A stretch of DNA of 64,000 nt from Ruminococcus sp. (GCA_004558485.1 SFCS01000003.1:62001-126000), one strand, 5' to 3'; positions 33,991 through 43,400 are shown, counted from the first letter of the stretch. Notes: generated by a model from the letters alone, not told the origin. Made by a program: numbers and translations.

Positions 33991-34806
33991 TCATTTGTTT
34001 TCACTTTGCAAGCCCTTTTTGTGAGAAAATACAAAAAGGCACAAAATAGTGATCACAGCGCCGACGGCGGTCACGATGCCGACCGTGCTCCACTGCACAT
34101 TTTGCAGCCCCGTGATGAGAAAATCACCGGTCTCGGCATCCTGAAGCTGCGGGAAGATTTTGCACACGTCGAAAATGAGCGTTGCCACCGCGACGACACC
34201 GCCGGCGACCGTCCACGCACCGAGCGCGCCTTTTTCGTCGGCAAGGCGGGTGACGGTGTCATGACGGAAGTCGAGCACCCGTCCGATGAGCGCCGCGGCA
34301 AGCACGGTGACGATGGTCTCGGGGATCATGTAGGTCGCGTTGTAGGCGAGAGAATAGAGGAGGGCATCCGAAGAGGGGATGGAAAGTCCCGCCCAAACGG
34401 TGCAGCCGGAAACGACATGGCAGATATACCGCACAAGGCAGGCGAGCAGCGTGCCCAGCTCCAGCGCTGTCGCCTGCCGCCGCACGGTCTTGCGGAACGC
34501 GCCGCCGAGTCCAAGGGCGGTGAAGGCGAAGATGTAGTCAAGGAAAATGACCGCCGCAACGGACAGCGGCGTAGTGAAATAGAGCACATTCTTCATGCCG
34601 AGCAGCATCTGGATAAAGCCATAGGCAAGGGCGGTGAAGCTGCCGAAGGCGACACCGTGACGGTAGGCGATGAGAATGATCGGCAGCATACTGCACAGGG
34701 TGATGCTGCCGCCATAGGGCAGATCGATAATTTTTAAGACACTCAGAATGACGGCGAGCGCCACCATGACGGCGCCCTCGACCAGGCGGATGGTTTTCTT
34801 TTGCAT
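33991..34806 (-). CDS. thiT: ThiT, thiamin-specific ECF transporter S component
   Basis: A 271-residue membrane protein of the ThiT (YuaJ) family with about six helices in the first ~195 residues. The loop DLPYGGSITLCSMLPIIL and the segment IFLDYIFAFTALGLGG are diagnostic; the first holds thiamin-binding positions in characterised homologues. The C-terminal ~70 residues with two extra helices exceed the usual ThiT length (~190). It needs a shared EcfA/A'/T module, which is not in the window. A TPP riboswitch upstream confirms the thiamin assignment. Confidence 0.94.
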   Translation of the reverse strand: MQKKTIRLVEGAVMVALAVILSVLKIIDLPYGGSITLCSMLPIILIAYRHGVAFGSFTALAYGFIQMLLGMKNVLYFTTPLSVAAVIFLDYIFAFTALGLGGAFRKTVRRQATALELGTLLACLVRYICHVVSGCTVWAGLSIPSSDALLYSLAYNATYMIPETIVTVLAAALIGRVLDFRHDTVTRLADEKGALGAWTVAGGVVAVATLIFDVCKIFPQLQDAETGDFLITGLQNVQWSTVGIVTAVGAVITILCLFVFSHKKGLQSENK

Positions 34807-34820
34807 AACGACAACTCCTC

Positions 34821-34855
34821 AAAAAAACAAAAATTTCCCCGAAAAACGGAGAAAT
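34821..34855 (-). terminator. attenuator terminator of the TPP riboswitch
   Basis: ATTTCCCCG (34833-34841) and CGGAGAAAT (34847-34855) form a stem with a loop of five bases, followed on the minus strand by a T-rich tract to 34821. It lies between the aptamer and thiT, as expected for TPP-induced premature termination. Confidence 0.75.
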
Positions 34856-34885
34856 CCCATACATCGCGCCAAGACGCCGTATTTG

Positions 34886-34970
34886 CTCCCTCCGCCGGCA
34901 TTACCCGGATCAGGTAAAGGGTTTCGGATGTGCGCATCCGCTCTCAGCCGACGACAAAGTCAGCGCCCCT
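34886..34970 (-). ncRNA. TPP riboswitch (THI element)
   Basis: Read on the minus strand: AGGGGCGC, a helix, GGCTGAGAG, a helix GGATGCGCACATCC, ACCC, then ACCTGATCCGGGTAATGCC and GGCGGAGGGA. All conserved blocks of the TPP aptamer (CUGAGA, ACCUGAUC, GGGUAAUGCC, GGAGGGA) are present. It should switch off thiT and the following peptide gene when thiamin pyrophosphate is plentiful. Confidence 0.97.
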
Positions 34971-34982
34971 TGCTTTTTCTCC

Positions 34983-35011
34983 ATTGTAAAGCCGTTTGTC
35001 GAAATTGTCAA
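34983..35011 (-). promoter_or_regulatory. promoter of the thiT transcript
   Basis: On the minus strand TTGACA and TACAAT are separated by 17 bp, just upstream of the TPP aptamer. Confidence 0.85.
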
Positions 35012-35060
35012 GCATTTTTCCCGCCGCTTTTGCATATGGTGTCGTGAAGGGGGAGACGCT

Positions 35061-35864
35061 ATGTATTGGATCGTTCGTCGGCGTCACATTCTGTCGGCGC
35101 TTTTCTGCTGTGCCGCCGTGCTTGTCGGCACAGTCGCATGGGCGCGGCTGCACACCGCCGTTTCGGTGGCAACTGCCGCTGCCAACACCAACTGGGGGCT
35201 GCGTTTTCAAAAGGACGGAGAAACGCCGGTCGGCAACGCCTCCGCCGCGTCGCTGGCAAAATATAACGCCGTCTACACCGGCGACACGACGAAAAAGGTG
35301 ATCTATCTCACCTTTGACGCGGGGTATGACAACGGCTATACCGCGCCCATCCTCGACACGCTCAAAAAGCACGAAGTGCCCGCGGCGTTTTTTATCGTCG
35401 GCAATTTTGCCGAGACCCAGCCGGAGCTTGTGAAACGCATGGTCGCGGAGGGGCACATCGTCGGCAACCACACCTATCATCACCCCGATATGTCCGCCAT
35501 CAGCACCGACGAGGGATTTGATAAGGAATTGGGAGCGCTTGAAACGCTGTATAAGGAGATCACGGGCAGCGATATGCAAAAATTTTATCGCCCGCCGCAG
35601 GGAAAATACAGCGAACAGAATTTGCAGATGGCGAACGCGCGGGGATATAAGACCTGCTTTTGGAGCCTTGCGTATGTCGATTGGTATGTGAACGATCAGC
35701 CGACAAGGGATCAGGCGTTTTCAAAGCTGCTGCCGCGGGTACACCCCGGCGCGATCGTGCTGCTGCACAGCACCTCCCGCACCAACTGCGAAATTCTCGA
35801 CGAGCTTTTGACAAAATGGAAAGAAATGGGATATAGCTTCGGGCGGCTTTCGGATATAGCATAA
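35061..35864 (+). CDS. pdaA: PdaA-like N-acetylmuramic acid deacetylase (spore cortex)
   Basis: A 267-residue polysaccharide deacetylase with an N-terminal membrane anchor (about 8-27). The NodB motifs are of the PdaA type: YLTFDAGYDNGYT replaces the usual TFDDGP, the metal-binding histidines are in GNHTYHHPDMS, and the arginine motif is FYRPPQGKYSE. PdaA removes acetyl groups from muramic acid so that the muramic delta-lactam of spore cortex can form. ATG 35061 follows GAAGGGGGAG. Its transcription may be forespore-specific: GCATT, 16 bp, CATATGG at 35012-35039 resembles a sigma-F/G promoter weakly. Confidence 0.85.
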   Translation: MYWIVRRRHILSALFCCAAVLVGTVAWARLHTAVSVATAAANTNWGLRFQKDGETPVGNASAASLAKYNAVYTGDTTKKVIYLTFDAGYDNGYTAPILDTLKKHEVPAAFFIVGNFAETQPELVKRMVAEGHIVGNHTYHHPDMSAISTDEGFDKELGALETLYKEITGSDMQKFYRPPQGKYSEQNLQMANARGYKTCFWSLAYVDWYVNDQPTRDQAFSKLLPRVHPGAIVLLHSTSRTNCEILDELLTKWKEMGYSFGRLSDIA

Positions 35865-35888
35865 ACGGCGCATGACGGGGCATACTGA
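35859..35888 (+). promoter_or_regulatory. candidate sigma-F/G-type forespore promoter
   Basis: GCATA (35859-35863), 17 bp, CATACTGA (35881-35888). This fits the sigma-G/F pattern (GHATA, 16-18, CATnnTA) better than sigma-A. It overlaps the pdaA stop codon and lies 49 bases before the DUF1540 start. Confidence 0.45.
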
Positions 35889-35936
35889 GAAGGAGGACAG
35901 AGGTCCTCGGAGATTTCCGGAAAGGAGGCTGCCGTC

Positions 35937-36104
35937 ATGGGATGTTCCAAGGAAAATCATTGCATCCAGTGCAGCGTTGAGCAGTGCAAGAACCACAGCA
36001 CCTGCGGCGCGTATTGCTCGCTCGACTGCATCAGCGTTGGCACGCACGAGGCCAATCCGACGATGGATCAGTGCACCGATTGCCTTTCTTTTGAAAAGAA
36101 ATAA
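35937..36104 (+). CDS. DUF1540 cysteine-rich small protein
   Basis: A 55-residue protein with nine cysteines, MGCSKENHCIQCSVEQC at the start and CSLDCISVGTHE with QCTDCLSF later. This is a DUF1540 domain, thought to bind metal. The ATG follows AAAGGAGG by ten bases. It lies 72 bp after pdaA and before a strong terminator. The function is unknown; the possible forespore promoter suggests sporulation-linked expression. Confidence 0.88.
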   Translation: MGCSKENHCIQCSVEQCKNHSTCGAYCSLDCISVGTHEANPTMDQCTDCLSFEKK

Positions 36105-36117
36105 CGGATTCTCGACG

Positions 36118-36156
36118 AAAAGAACCATTCAAAACCGTGTTTTGAATGGTTCTTTT
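36118..36156 (+). terminator. terminator after DUF1540
   Basis: AAAAGAACCATTCAAAAC (36118-36135) pairs perfectly with GTTTTGAATGGTTCTTTT (36139-36156). It stands 14 bases after the stop and works in either direction. Confidence 0.9.
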
Positions 36157-36180
36157 CTATTGCGCATTTTCTATTGCGCA
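36153..36180. repeat. 14-bp tandem duplication
   Basis: TTTTCTATTGCGCA occurs twice head to tail (36153-36166 and 36167-36180). The first copy begins in the T-run of the terminator. It is probably a slippage duplication. Confidence 0.85.
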
Positions 36181-36236
36181 TTTTGAAAAAGTGTGTTACA
36201 CTAAGCCTACTTATGGTATAAGGGGAGGCGCGACGC

Positions 36237-36653
36237 TTGGAGGTTCTCATTTCCATTGTCGGAAAGCAGGAGGTAAAAGGCGAAAGGAATCGCTCGGAGC
36301 TTTTGACCGACGGCACGATGACCGTCACGCCGAGGGGCGTGCAGCTTTTCTACCGCGAAAGCGCCGCCACCGGTATGGAGGGCACGGACACGACCCTCAC
36401 CCTGCAGCCCGAAAAGGTGACCCTGTCCCGCACGGGGACGCACGCGGGCATGCTGGTGCTGGAGCACAGGCGACGACACCTCTGCAGCTACGGCACGCCC
36501 TACGGCGACCTGATGCTGGGCGTGTTCACCGAAAAGATGGAACAGGAAATGACGGAAAACGGCGGCAGCGTGCGCGTTGCCTACACGCTGGATGTCGGCG
36601 GCAGTATGCTGTCGCGGCAGGAGCTTTCCGTCACCGTTCGCCCGAAAAACTGA
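36237..36653 (+). CDS. DUF1934 domain protein (YwiB-like)
   Basis: A 138-residue beta-rich protein of the DUF1934/YwiB family, which adopts a calycin-like barrel: VLISIVGKQ at the start, RGVQLFYRE in the middle and TPYGDLMLGVFTEKM later. It starts with TTG, eight bases after AAGGGGAGG, because no in-frame ATG lies upstream. In Bacillus subtilis ywiB is also directly upstream of argS, and the same order is kept here with a 16-bp gap. The function is unknown. Confidence 0.85.
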   Translation: MEVLISIVGKQEVKGERNRSELLTDGTMTVTPRGVQLFYRESAATGMEGTDTTLTLQPEKVTLSRTGTHAGMLVLEHRRRHLCSYGTPYGDLMLGVFTEKMEQEMTENGGSVRVAYTLDVGGSMLSRQELSVTVRPKN

Positions 36654-36669
36654 AAGGAAGTTAACCGAT

Positions 36670-38412
36670 ATGTCACAGATCGTAACGATTGCCGAAGATA
36701 CCCTGCGTGCGCGCCTTGCCGCCGCAGCCGCTGCCGCGTTCGCGGCGGGTGAGATACCTGCAGGCGAGCTGCCGCCCTTCACGGTGGAGATCCCCGCCGA
36801 CCGCGCCCACGGAGATCTCTCCGCCAATGCGGCGCTCGTCTCCGCCCGCACATTTCATCGCGCTCCGCGGCAGATTGCCGAGACGCTTTTGCGGCATCTT
36901 GACCTTTCCGACACCTATTTTGCGAGTGCCGATGTCGCCGGTGCGGGCTTTTTGAATTTCACGCTGTCGCCCGCCTATTATGCCGCCATCGTCGGCGATG
37001 TGCTGGAAAAAGGCGAAAGCTACGGCAGATCGGACTTCGGCGGCGGCAAAAAGGTGATGGTGGAGTTCGTTTCCGCCAACCCGACCGGCCCGATGCACAT
37101 GGGCAACGCGCGCGGCGGCGCGCTGGGCGATTGCCTGGCGGCGGTGCTGGAAGCTGCAGGCTTCGATGTGTCGCGGGAGTTTTATATCAACGATGCCGGC
37201 AACCAGATCGAAAAATTCGCGACCTCGCTTGAGGTGCGCTATCTGCAGCTCTACAAAGGCGAGGACGCCGTTCCGCTGCCGGAGGACGCCTATCAGGGCG
37301 ACGACATCAGGGAGCACGCCAAGGCGTTTGCCGAAATCCACGGGGATGCGTTCGTGAACGCCGACAGCAAGGCGCGCCGAGAAGCACTCGTCGGCTATGC
37401 GCTGCCGCTCAACATCGCAAAGATGCATGCGGACATGGAGCGCTATCGCATTGTGTATGACGAATGGTTCAAGGAGTCCCGCCTGCACGAAAGCGGGGAG
37501 GTGAGAGAGGTCGTCGACCTGCTCACCGAAAAGGGACTGACCTATGAAAAAGAGGGCGCACTGTGGTATAAAAATGCCGAGGTGCTGACGAAAAAGCTCA
37601 AGGCGGCGGGCAAGACCGACGCCGAGATCGAGAATCTGGAGCTCAAAGACGATGTGCTCGTGCGCGCCAACGGCAACCCGACCTATTTTGCCGCCGACAT
37701 CGCCTATCACCGCAACAAATTCCTGCGCGGCTTTGACACCTGCATCGATGTGTGGGGCGCGGATCACCACGGCCATGTCGCCCGCATGAAGGGCGCGATG
37801 GATGCCATCGGCATGGACGGCGACCGTTTGCATGTCGTGCTGATGCAGCTGGTGCGGCTGATGCGCGACGGCGAGATCGTGCGCATGTCCAAGCGCTCCG
37901 GTAAGGCGATCCAGCTCGGCGACCTTCTCGATGAGGTGCCCGTGGATGCCGCGCGGTTCTTCTTCATTCTGCGCGAGGCAAATTCGCAGATGGACTTTGA
38001 CCTCGGCCTTGCCATCGAGCAGTCGTCCGATAACCCCGTCTACTATGTCCAGTATGCGCATGCGCGCATCTGCTCGCTGTTCCGCAAGGTCGCCGAAAGC
38101 GGCGCCCCCCTGCCGACGGCGACGGCAGAGGGACTTGCCCGCCTCACGGCGCCCGAGGAGCGGGAGCTTATCCGCCACATTTCCGGCTACAGCCGCGAGA
38201 TCGTGGAGGCGGCGAAGGAATACGATCCCGCCCGCATCACGCGCTATTGTCTGGAGCTGGCGACGCTGTTCCATAAATTCTATAACGCCTGCCGCGTCAT
38301 GAGCGACGACGCACAGCTTTCGGCGGCGCGCCTGGCGCTGTGCGACGCGACCCGCATCACCCTGCGCAATGTCCTGCGTCTCCTGAAGATCGACGCACCC
38401 GAGAGCATGTAA
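36670..38412 (+). CDS. argS: arginyl-tRNA synthetase
   Basis: A 580-residue class I synthetase. The N-terminal Add-1 domain leads to the HIGH-like motif in SANPTGPMHMGNARGG (~142), the KMSKS-like motif in VRMSKRSGKAI (~405), and the C-terminal DALR anticodon domain (ARITRYCLELATLFHKFYN). It charges tRNA-Arg in the cytoplasm. ATG 36670 follows AAAGGAAG; the longer frame lies inside the DUF1934 gene. It is co-transcribed with DUF1934. Confidence 0.97.
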   Translation: MSQIVTIAEDTLRARLAAAAAAAFAAGEIPAGELPPFTVEIPADRAHGDLSANAALVSARTFHRAPRQIAETLLRHLDLSDTYFASADVAGAGFLNFTLSPAYYAAIVGDVLEKGESYGRSDFGGGKKVMVEFVSANPTGPMHMGNARGGALGDCLAAVLEAAGFDVSREFYINDAGNQIEKFATSLEVRYLQLYKGEDAVPLPEDAYQGDDIREHAKAFAEIHGDAFVNADSKARREALVGYALPLNIAKMHADMERYRIVYDEWFKESRLHESGEVREVVDLLTEKGLTYEKEGALWYKNAEVLTKKLKAAGKTDAEIENLELKDDVLVRANGNPTYFAADIAYHRNKFLRGFDTCIDVWGADHHGHVARMKGAMDAIGMDGDRLHVVLMQLVRLMRDGEIVRMSKRSGKAIQLGDLLDEVPVDAARFFFILREANSQMDFDLGLAIEQSSDNPVYYVQYAHARICSLFRKVAESGAPLPTATAEGLARLTAPEERELIRHISGYSREIVEAAKEYDPARITRYCLELATLFHKFYNACRVMSDDAQLSAARLALCDATRITLRNVLRLLKIDAPESM

Positions 38413-38448
38413 GTATACTATAATTATGTAGTAAAAGGAGAGATCTTC

Positions 38449-39444
38449 TTGCCATATCCGTACGGAAAACCGCTCAAACGCTATCCGACAGAGGAGGAGC
38501 GCGCGTGGCTGTGGGAGGACGGAAACTTTGTCGGCGGCGCGATGATTTTGCTTGTTTCGCTGCTGTCCTTCCTGTTTTCCATCGTGGCGACGGCGCTGTA
38601 CACAGGCGGCTTCCTGACGGGGGAGGATCTCCTGTCCGAGACGCTCGGGCTGTCGAACACACGGTTTTTGCTGCTGTACGGCGCTGTGTATACGGCGTCA
38701 CTGGGGCTGCCGACGCTGCTGCCGCTGCTGCTGTTTCGCAAAAAGCTGCCGCGGTTTCGCGGCAGACCGTCCGCCGACATCACGGTAAATGCGCTGTTCA
38801 TCGGCATGGGCGCTTGCTACCTTGCCAACATGATCGCGGGCGTCTTTTCGGGCATATTGGAGCAATACGGCTTTTATCTCCCCGACGCGCCCGACTACCT
38901 TGAACCGACGCCGCAGAGCCTTGCGGTCAATTTGCTCGTCATGGCGCTGCTGCCCGCCGTTTTGGAGGAGCTTTTGTTTCGCGTGACCCTGCTCGGCACG
39001 CTGCGGCGCTATGGTGACGGGGCGGCGGTGCTGCTGTCGGCGCTGCTGTTCGGCGCGATGCACGGCTATGCTGCACAAAGCCTTTTTGCCTTTTTGGTGG
39101 GACTGGTCTTGGGGTATATCACCGTGACGACCGGCAATGTGTATATCGCCATGGCAATCCACTTCGCCAACAACGCGCTGTCTATTTTGATCTCCTATGC
39201 GCAGCTGCATCTCTCCGATATGCTGGGAGGGCTTTTGGCGGTGCTGTGTGTAAACGGGCTGCTGCTGGCGGGACTGGTGCTGCTCATCGTCGCCGCCGTG
39301 CGCCGCTCGCCGCTTTTTCGGATGCCGCGAAGGGGCACGCTGCGTGCGGGTGCGCTTGCCGGCGGGCTGGCGGGGACACCGCTCACGGTGCTGGCGATCG
39401 TGCTGCTCTTTTTGCGGGCGGTATATCTGAATTTCTGTACCTGA
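38449..39444 (+). CDS. CPBP family intramembrane metalloprotease
   Basis: A 331-residue membrane protein with about eight helices. The CPBP (Abi) motifs are present: EELLFR in VLEELLFRVTLLG, FGAMHG and the later IHFANNAL. This matches type II CAAX-prenyl endopeptidase-like proteins, which in bacteria act in peptide maturation or self-immunity; the substrate is unknown. It starts with TTG eight bases after AAAAGGAG. It lies 36 bp after argS and just before tadA. Confidence 0.88.
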   Translation: MPYPYGKPLKRYPTEEERAWLWEDGNFVGGAMILLVSLLSFLFSIVATALYTGGFLTGEDLLSETLGLSNTRFLLLYGAVYTASLGLPTLLPLLLFRKKLPRFRGRPSADITVNALFIGMGACYLANMIAGVFSGILEQYGFYLPDAPDYLEPTPQSLAVNLLVMALLPAVLEELLFRVTLLGTLRRYGDGAAVLLSALLFGAMHGYAAQSLFAFLVGLVLGYITVTTGNVYIAMAIHFANNALSILISYAQLHLSDMLGGLLAVLCVNGLLLAGLVLLIVAAVRRSPLFRMPRRGTLRAGALAGGLAGTPLTVLAIVLLFLRAVYLNFCT

Positions 39445-39452
39445 GGTGTGCC

Positions 39453-39911
39453 ATGACACATGAGGACTATATGAAGGCGGCGCTTTCCCTTGCCAAAGAG
39501 GCGGCAGAGGAGGGCGAGGTGCCGGTCGGCGCGGTGGTGGTGAAGGACGGCGTGATCGTCGGCAGGGGCAGAAACCGCCGCGAGGGCGCAAAACAGGCGG
39601 CGGCGCACGCCGAGATGGAGGCGATCGCCGATGCCTGCAAGACCCTTTCCGGCTGGCGGCTTTCCGGCTGCGACCTGTATGTGACGCTCGAGCCCTGCCC
39701 CATGTGCGCCGGCGCAATCATCAACGCACGCATCCGCTGCGTCTATTTCGGGGCGACCGATCAAAAGGCAGGCTCGTGCGGCTCGCTCGTCGATTTGTTC
39801 TCTCTGCCGTATAATCACAAACCGCAGTGTGTCGCCGGTGTTGCAAAGGAGGAATGCGCGGCGCTGCTGCGTGCGTTCTTTGTCGGCTTGCGCGGAAAAG
39901 CGCACGGTTGA
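39453..39911 (+). CDS. tadA: tRNA-specific adenosine deaminase TadA
   Basis: A 152-residue zinc deaminase with HAEMEAI (zinc ligand and catalytic glutamate) and PCPMCAGAI (two cysteine ligands). EEGEVPVGAVVV at the start is typical of TadA, which converts A34 to inosine in tRNA-Arg(ACG). ATG 39453 follows GAGGTG and stands eight bases after the CPBP stop. Confidence 0.95.
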   Translation: MTHEDYMKAALSLAKEAAEEGEVPVGAVVVKDGVIVGRGRNRREGAKQAAAHAEMEAIADACKTLSGWRLSGCDLYVTLEPCPMCAGAIINARIRCVYFGATDQKAGSCGSLVDLFSLPYNHKPQCVAGVAKEECAALLRAFFVGLRGKAHG

Positions 39912-39951
39912 TGGGTTTTATTCATTCCCGCCAATTTTTTTGAAAAAACAC

Positions 39952-39980
39952 TTGATTTTTTGGAATTGCCATGCTATACT
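39952..39980 (+). promoter_or_regulatory. promoter of the 43-aa peptide gene
   Basis: TTGATT and TATACT are separated by 17 bp. A leader of about 60 bases follows before the ATG at 40050. Confidence 0.8.
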
Positions 39981-40049
39981 GGTATCCGAAGAGAGAGTTG
40001 TATCTGTTTTTACGGATTTGAAAACTTATGAGAGAAGAGGGATTTATAC

Positions 40050-40181
40050 ATGAAGAAACAGTATGAAACGCCGGTTGTGAGTTCTCTGCGTTATGTTTTC
40101 GCGGAGGGTATTGCGGCGGACGACGATCCTGGCATCGGCGACATCGAGATCAACATTTCTTCGTTGCTTCCGCGTCCCTGA
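40050..40181 (+). CDS. 43-aa peptide of the MKKQY type
   Basis: The product begins MKKQYETPVVSSLRYVFAEG and continues IAADDDPGIGD to end in ISSLLPRP. It is acidic, without cysteine, signal peptide or membrane helix. It has its own sigma-A promoter (39952-39980), a GAGG ribosome site about nine bases upstream and its own terminator. It therefore looks like an independently and perhaps highly expressed small gene. The N-terminus MKKQYxxP matches the 37-aa peptide at 33837-33950. The function is unknown; a leader-type peptide or a small regulatory protein are possible, and neither is supported by neighbours. Confidence 0.72.
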   Translation: MKKQYETPVVSSLRYVFAEGIAADDDPGIGDIEINISSLLPRP

Positions 40182-40220
40182 TTCTTGTCGTTGTGTGACC
40201 GCATATAAGAAAAGGCTTTG

Positions 40221-40257
40221 AAACCATACACCGCTTTTGCAGTGTATGGTTTTTTTG
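40221..40257 (+). terminator. terminator of the 43-aa peptide gene
   Basis: AAACCATACAC (40221-40231) pairs with GTGTATGGTTT (40242-40252), followed by more T. It stands 40 bases after the stop codon. Confidence 0.92.
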
Positions 40258-40374
40258 CTTTTACACGAAACGACGGAAGGCGCCGCTTTATGCGTTTTTC
40301 ATAAAAGACATTCAATATGACAGCGCAGAGTGGATAAGTGTGCTAAAAATTTTTAAAAAATTTGTGAAAATGTC

Positions 40375-40403
40375 TTGAAAAATTTACCTTGGCGTGCTAC
40401 TAT
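40375..40403 (+). promoter_or_regulatory. promoter of the 1504-aa secreted protein
   Basis: TTGAAA and TACTAT are separated by 17 bp; an overlapping TATAAT (40401-40406) gives 20 bp. It is about 80 bases before the ATG. Apart from this and the peptide terminator, the 303-bp gap holds nothing I can identify. Confidence 0.55.
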
Positions 40404-40484
40404 AATACCGTGCAATAGTACAGTCGGCGGAAAACCATTTTCCTGCCGGCAAAAAACTATTCTAAAAAGAAGGAGAGAGAGACT

Positions 40485-43400
40485 ATGTCAAACCGCAAAA
40501 CATGGAAGTCCGTGGGCGCACTGCTGCTCACCGTTGCCATGTTGGCAGGCATGTTGTCGGTCATGGGCGCGCTGCCCGCGACGGCAAAAACCACGACTGC
40601 CATGAAATTCACAGCCGATTTCAGTGAGCTGTCCCGGATCGTCACTGACAACGGCGGCACCTTCACGGACGGAATGTACCGTGCGCCCTACACGCCCGCG
40701 AGCGACACCACTTCGCTTGAAGGCAAATTCAACACCTGGGCGAACGGGAAGTTCTACACCTATCAGACGTATGGAGGCGCAGTCCGTGCCTATTTCGGAC
40801 AGGACTCCAACAACCTGCAGACCTATCTTGACGACTGGAGTGGCAACCAGTATCTCGCCGCCGGTGAGGACGGCTATCTGCAGTTCTATGCGCAGCTTAA
40901 GAGCGGCCAGATGCTGAGAAAGGGTATCACCCTTTCCCCGCTGTACAACGGCGCGCCGGCGAAGCTGAAGAACTTTGAGGCGAGCCTCACCTTCCGGTTC
41001 ACGACGCACGAGGGCAACTCCGGCAACGCGGTCGTGTTCAACTTCCACGAGACGCAGGCTGCCTACATGGACCAGTACGGTGACTTCAAGGCGCTTTCCT
41101 CCGGTAACACCGTTGTTCTCGGCAACGGTGACGGCAACTATAAGGCTCCCGGCATCGAAGGTCTCGCCTTCTATCAGAAGGGCGACACCATCAGCGCCAC
41201 CAGCGTTGCCGACGAGGGCAACCTGAACAGCGCGAACGCCAACGAAGTCGTGATCGGCGACAGGGGCGCGCGTTTTACCGAGGCTATGGAGCTGAACCGG
41301 GACTATACGCTGGCAGTCAGAGCCCTGAACGGCACCGCGACAATCACCGTGACCGACACCGCCACCGGCAACGAGGTCTACACGGTAGCCAAGGCCTATG
41401 AGACCACCGACGGCTATGTTTCCTTCGGCTTCTTCAATGCACCTTTCAAGGTCAAGAGCTTTGAGGTCGCCGAGCTGGACAACAGCGGTGCGCTTGTCGA
41501 TTTCGGCACCTATGCCGCGTCTCTGACCGACGGCATCGAGCGCTTCACCGCCTCCTTCGACAACATGAAGGATGTCATCTACAAAGGCGGCAAATATTAC
41601 TACAGTGCCAATCACGATGCGGATCGGTTCTCCGACGACAAACACAAGGCGATGACCCAAGGCGGCAGCACCTATGCAGTGAACATGAACGACTCCGCTC
41701 TGGTGGAGTATCTCGAGAGCAAGTTTGCGTTCTATTATCAGCAGGAGGGTCATTTCTTCCGGCGTCAGAAGGTCAACGGTCTGTATGTGGACGACAAAGG
41801 CAATCAGTTCACAAAGGGTAGCGTTGCACCAGGCACCACGATCTATAAGCCGGACACCAAAGAAGTGAAGGGCAGTCCCCAGTGGATCGACTATATCGGT
41901 ACAAACGCAACCGGCAAAACGCACTTCTGGGAGCTTTCCGACAACAAGTTTTTTGCTCCCTCGAGCACTGGTTTGGGCGACGGCATGTACCGTTATGACG
42001 ACACCATGACCGTCAAGAACACGGACGGCACGCTGGCACAGCTCGAAAACTTTGAGCTGGAGGCGGATGTTAGCCTGCGCCCCGACAAAGACTTTGACTA
42101 TGCCAACCTCACCGTGCAGTTCCGTTCCCCCTCGCCGTTTATCCACAGAGGGAATGTTGACACGGCAGCCTTTACGCTGTCCCCCAACGGCGGCTATATC
42201 GTCGGCGGCGGCGACGGCGAGCTGAAGCTGACCTCCGGCTATATCTACAACAAGGACACCAAAGCGTATGACGCATGGTCGAGCGAGAAGGCTGTCGACT
42301 TCACCAAACAGACGGAGAAGAATGCGACGACGGATAAGCGCGCCGGCATCTATGCGAAGACGACGGGCGTCAATCTCGGCACGAGCGAGTATCACCTGAA
42401 GCTGCGCGTGGTCGGCAAGAATGTCACCGCCACCGTCACTGACACTGCCGGCAACGTGAAATTCACGATCAACGAGACCACCAGCTATGCCGGCAGCGGC
42501 TATCTGTCTCTCGGCGGCAGCAACAACGCTACCCGTTGGGGCAACATCGTCATCACCCGTCTCGACAAGGACGGCAACGCGGTGGACTTCAGCGATGCCA
42601 ACGACGGCTATGCCTACGGTGCAAGCTTCGGCAACCTCGCGGAATACCGCGTCGGCAACTACTATCGCAACAGCGGCGCCGACCTCTTCTATCTGTCCGG
42701 CGCCGGCAACCCCTTTGATTTCTCTGACGAGACAAAGGCGACCGACAAGGCGGTTTGTGAGTATCTCCGCGAGAAATTCGATTTCTATGCAACCAAGGAA
42801 GGCAGTTTTGCCAAACTTGAAAATCCCTACACCAACACAAAGGACTCCGGCTTGTATGCGTCTGACGGCGCACATCACGGTCAGTGGAAGCTGCGTGCCG
42901 GTCGCTGCCTGACGGCGACCTTCTCCGGCGGCGGCTCCGGCAATGACGGCTTGCTCAGAAAGACCATGTCCCTTGTGCCGAAGATGAACGGCGCTGCGGT
43001 GCAGACCGCAAACTTTGAGACGGAATTTGATGTCAACTTCGGTCTCAATCCCTCCTCCATCCACGGCAACGAGGTCGGCGTGCTGCTCTCCTTCCGTTCC
43101 GACGAGGCGGGCAGACCGGCAGAGGGATATCATACGGTTGCAAACAACAAGGACGCCATCCTCATTCATCCGCTGGGCGTCGGCATTTATGACGGCGTCG
43201 CCGCAGACTATAGCTACAGCTATGCCAACGGCAGTAATGCCACCTGCGTTAAGCAGAGTGACGGCAGCTATTGCGACGAATTCACACCGTATAACAACGG
43301 CGGCGAAAAAGCCAACAGCGTGCATGTCTATGCAAGGCTGGTCGGCAATCAGCTTACCGTGCAGGTCACGGAGCTCGGCACGGAGACGGTGCTCTTTGAA

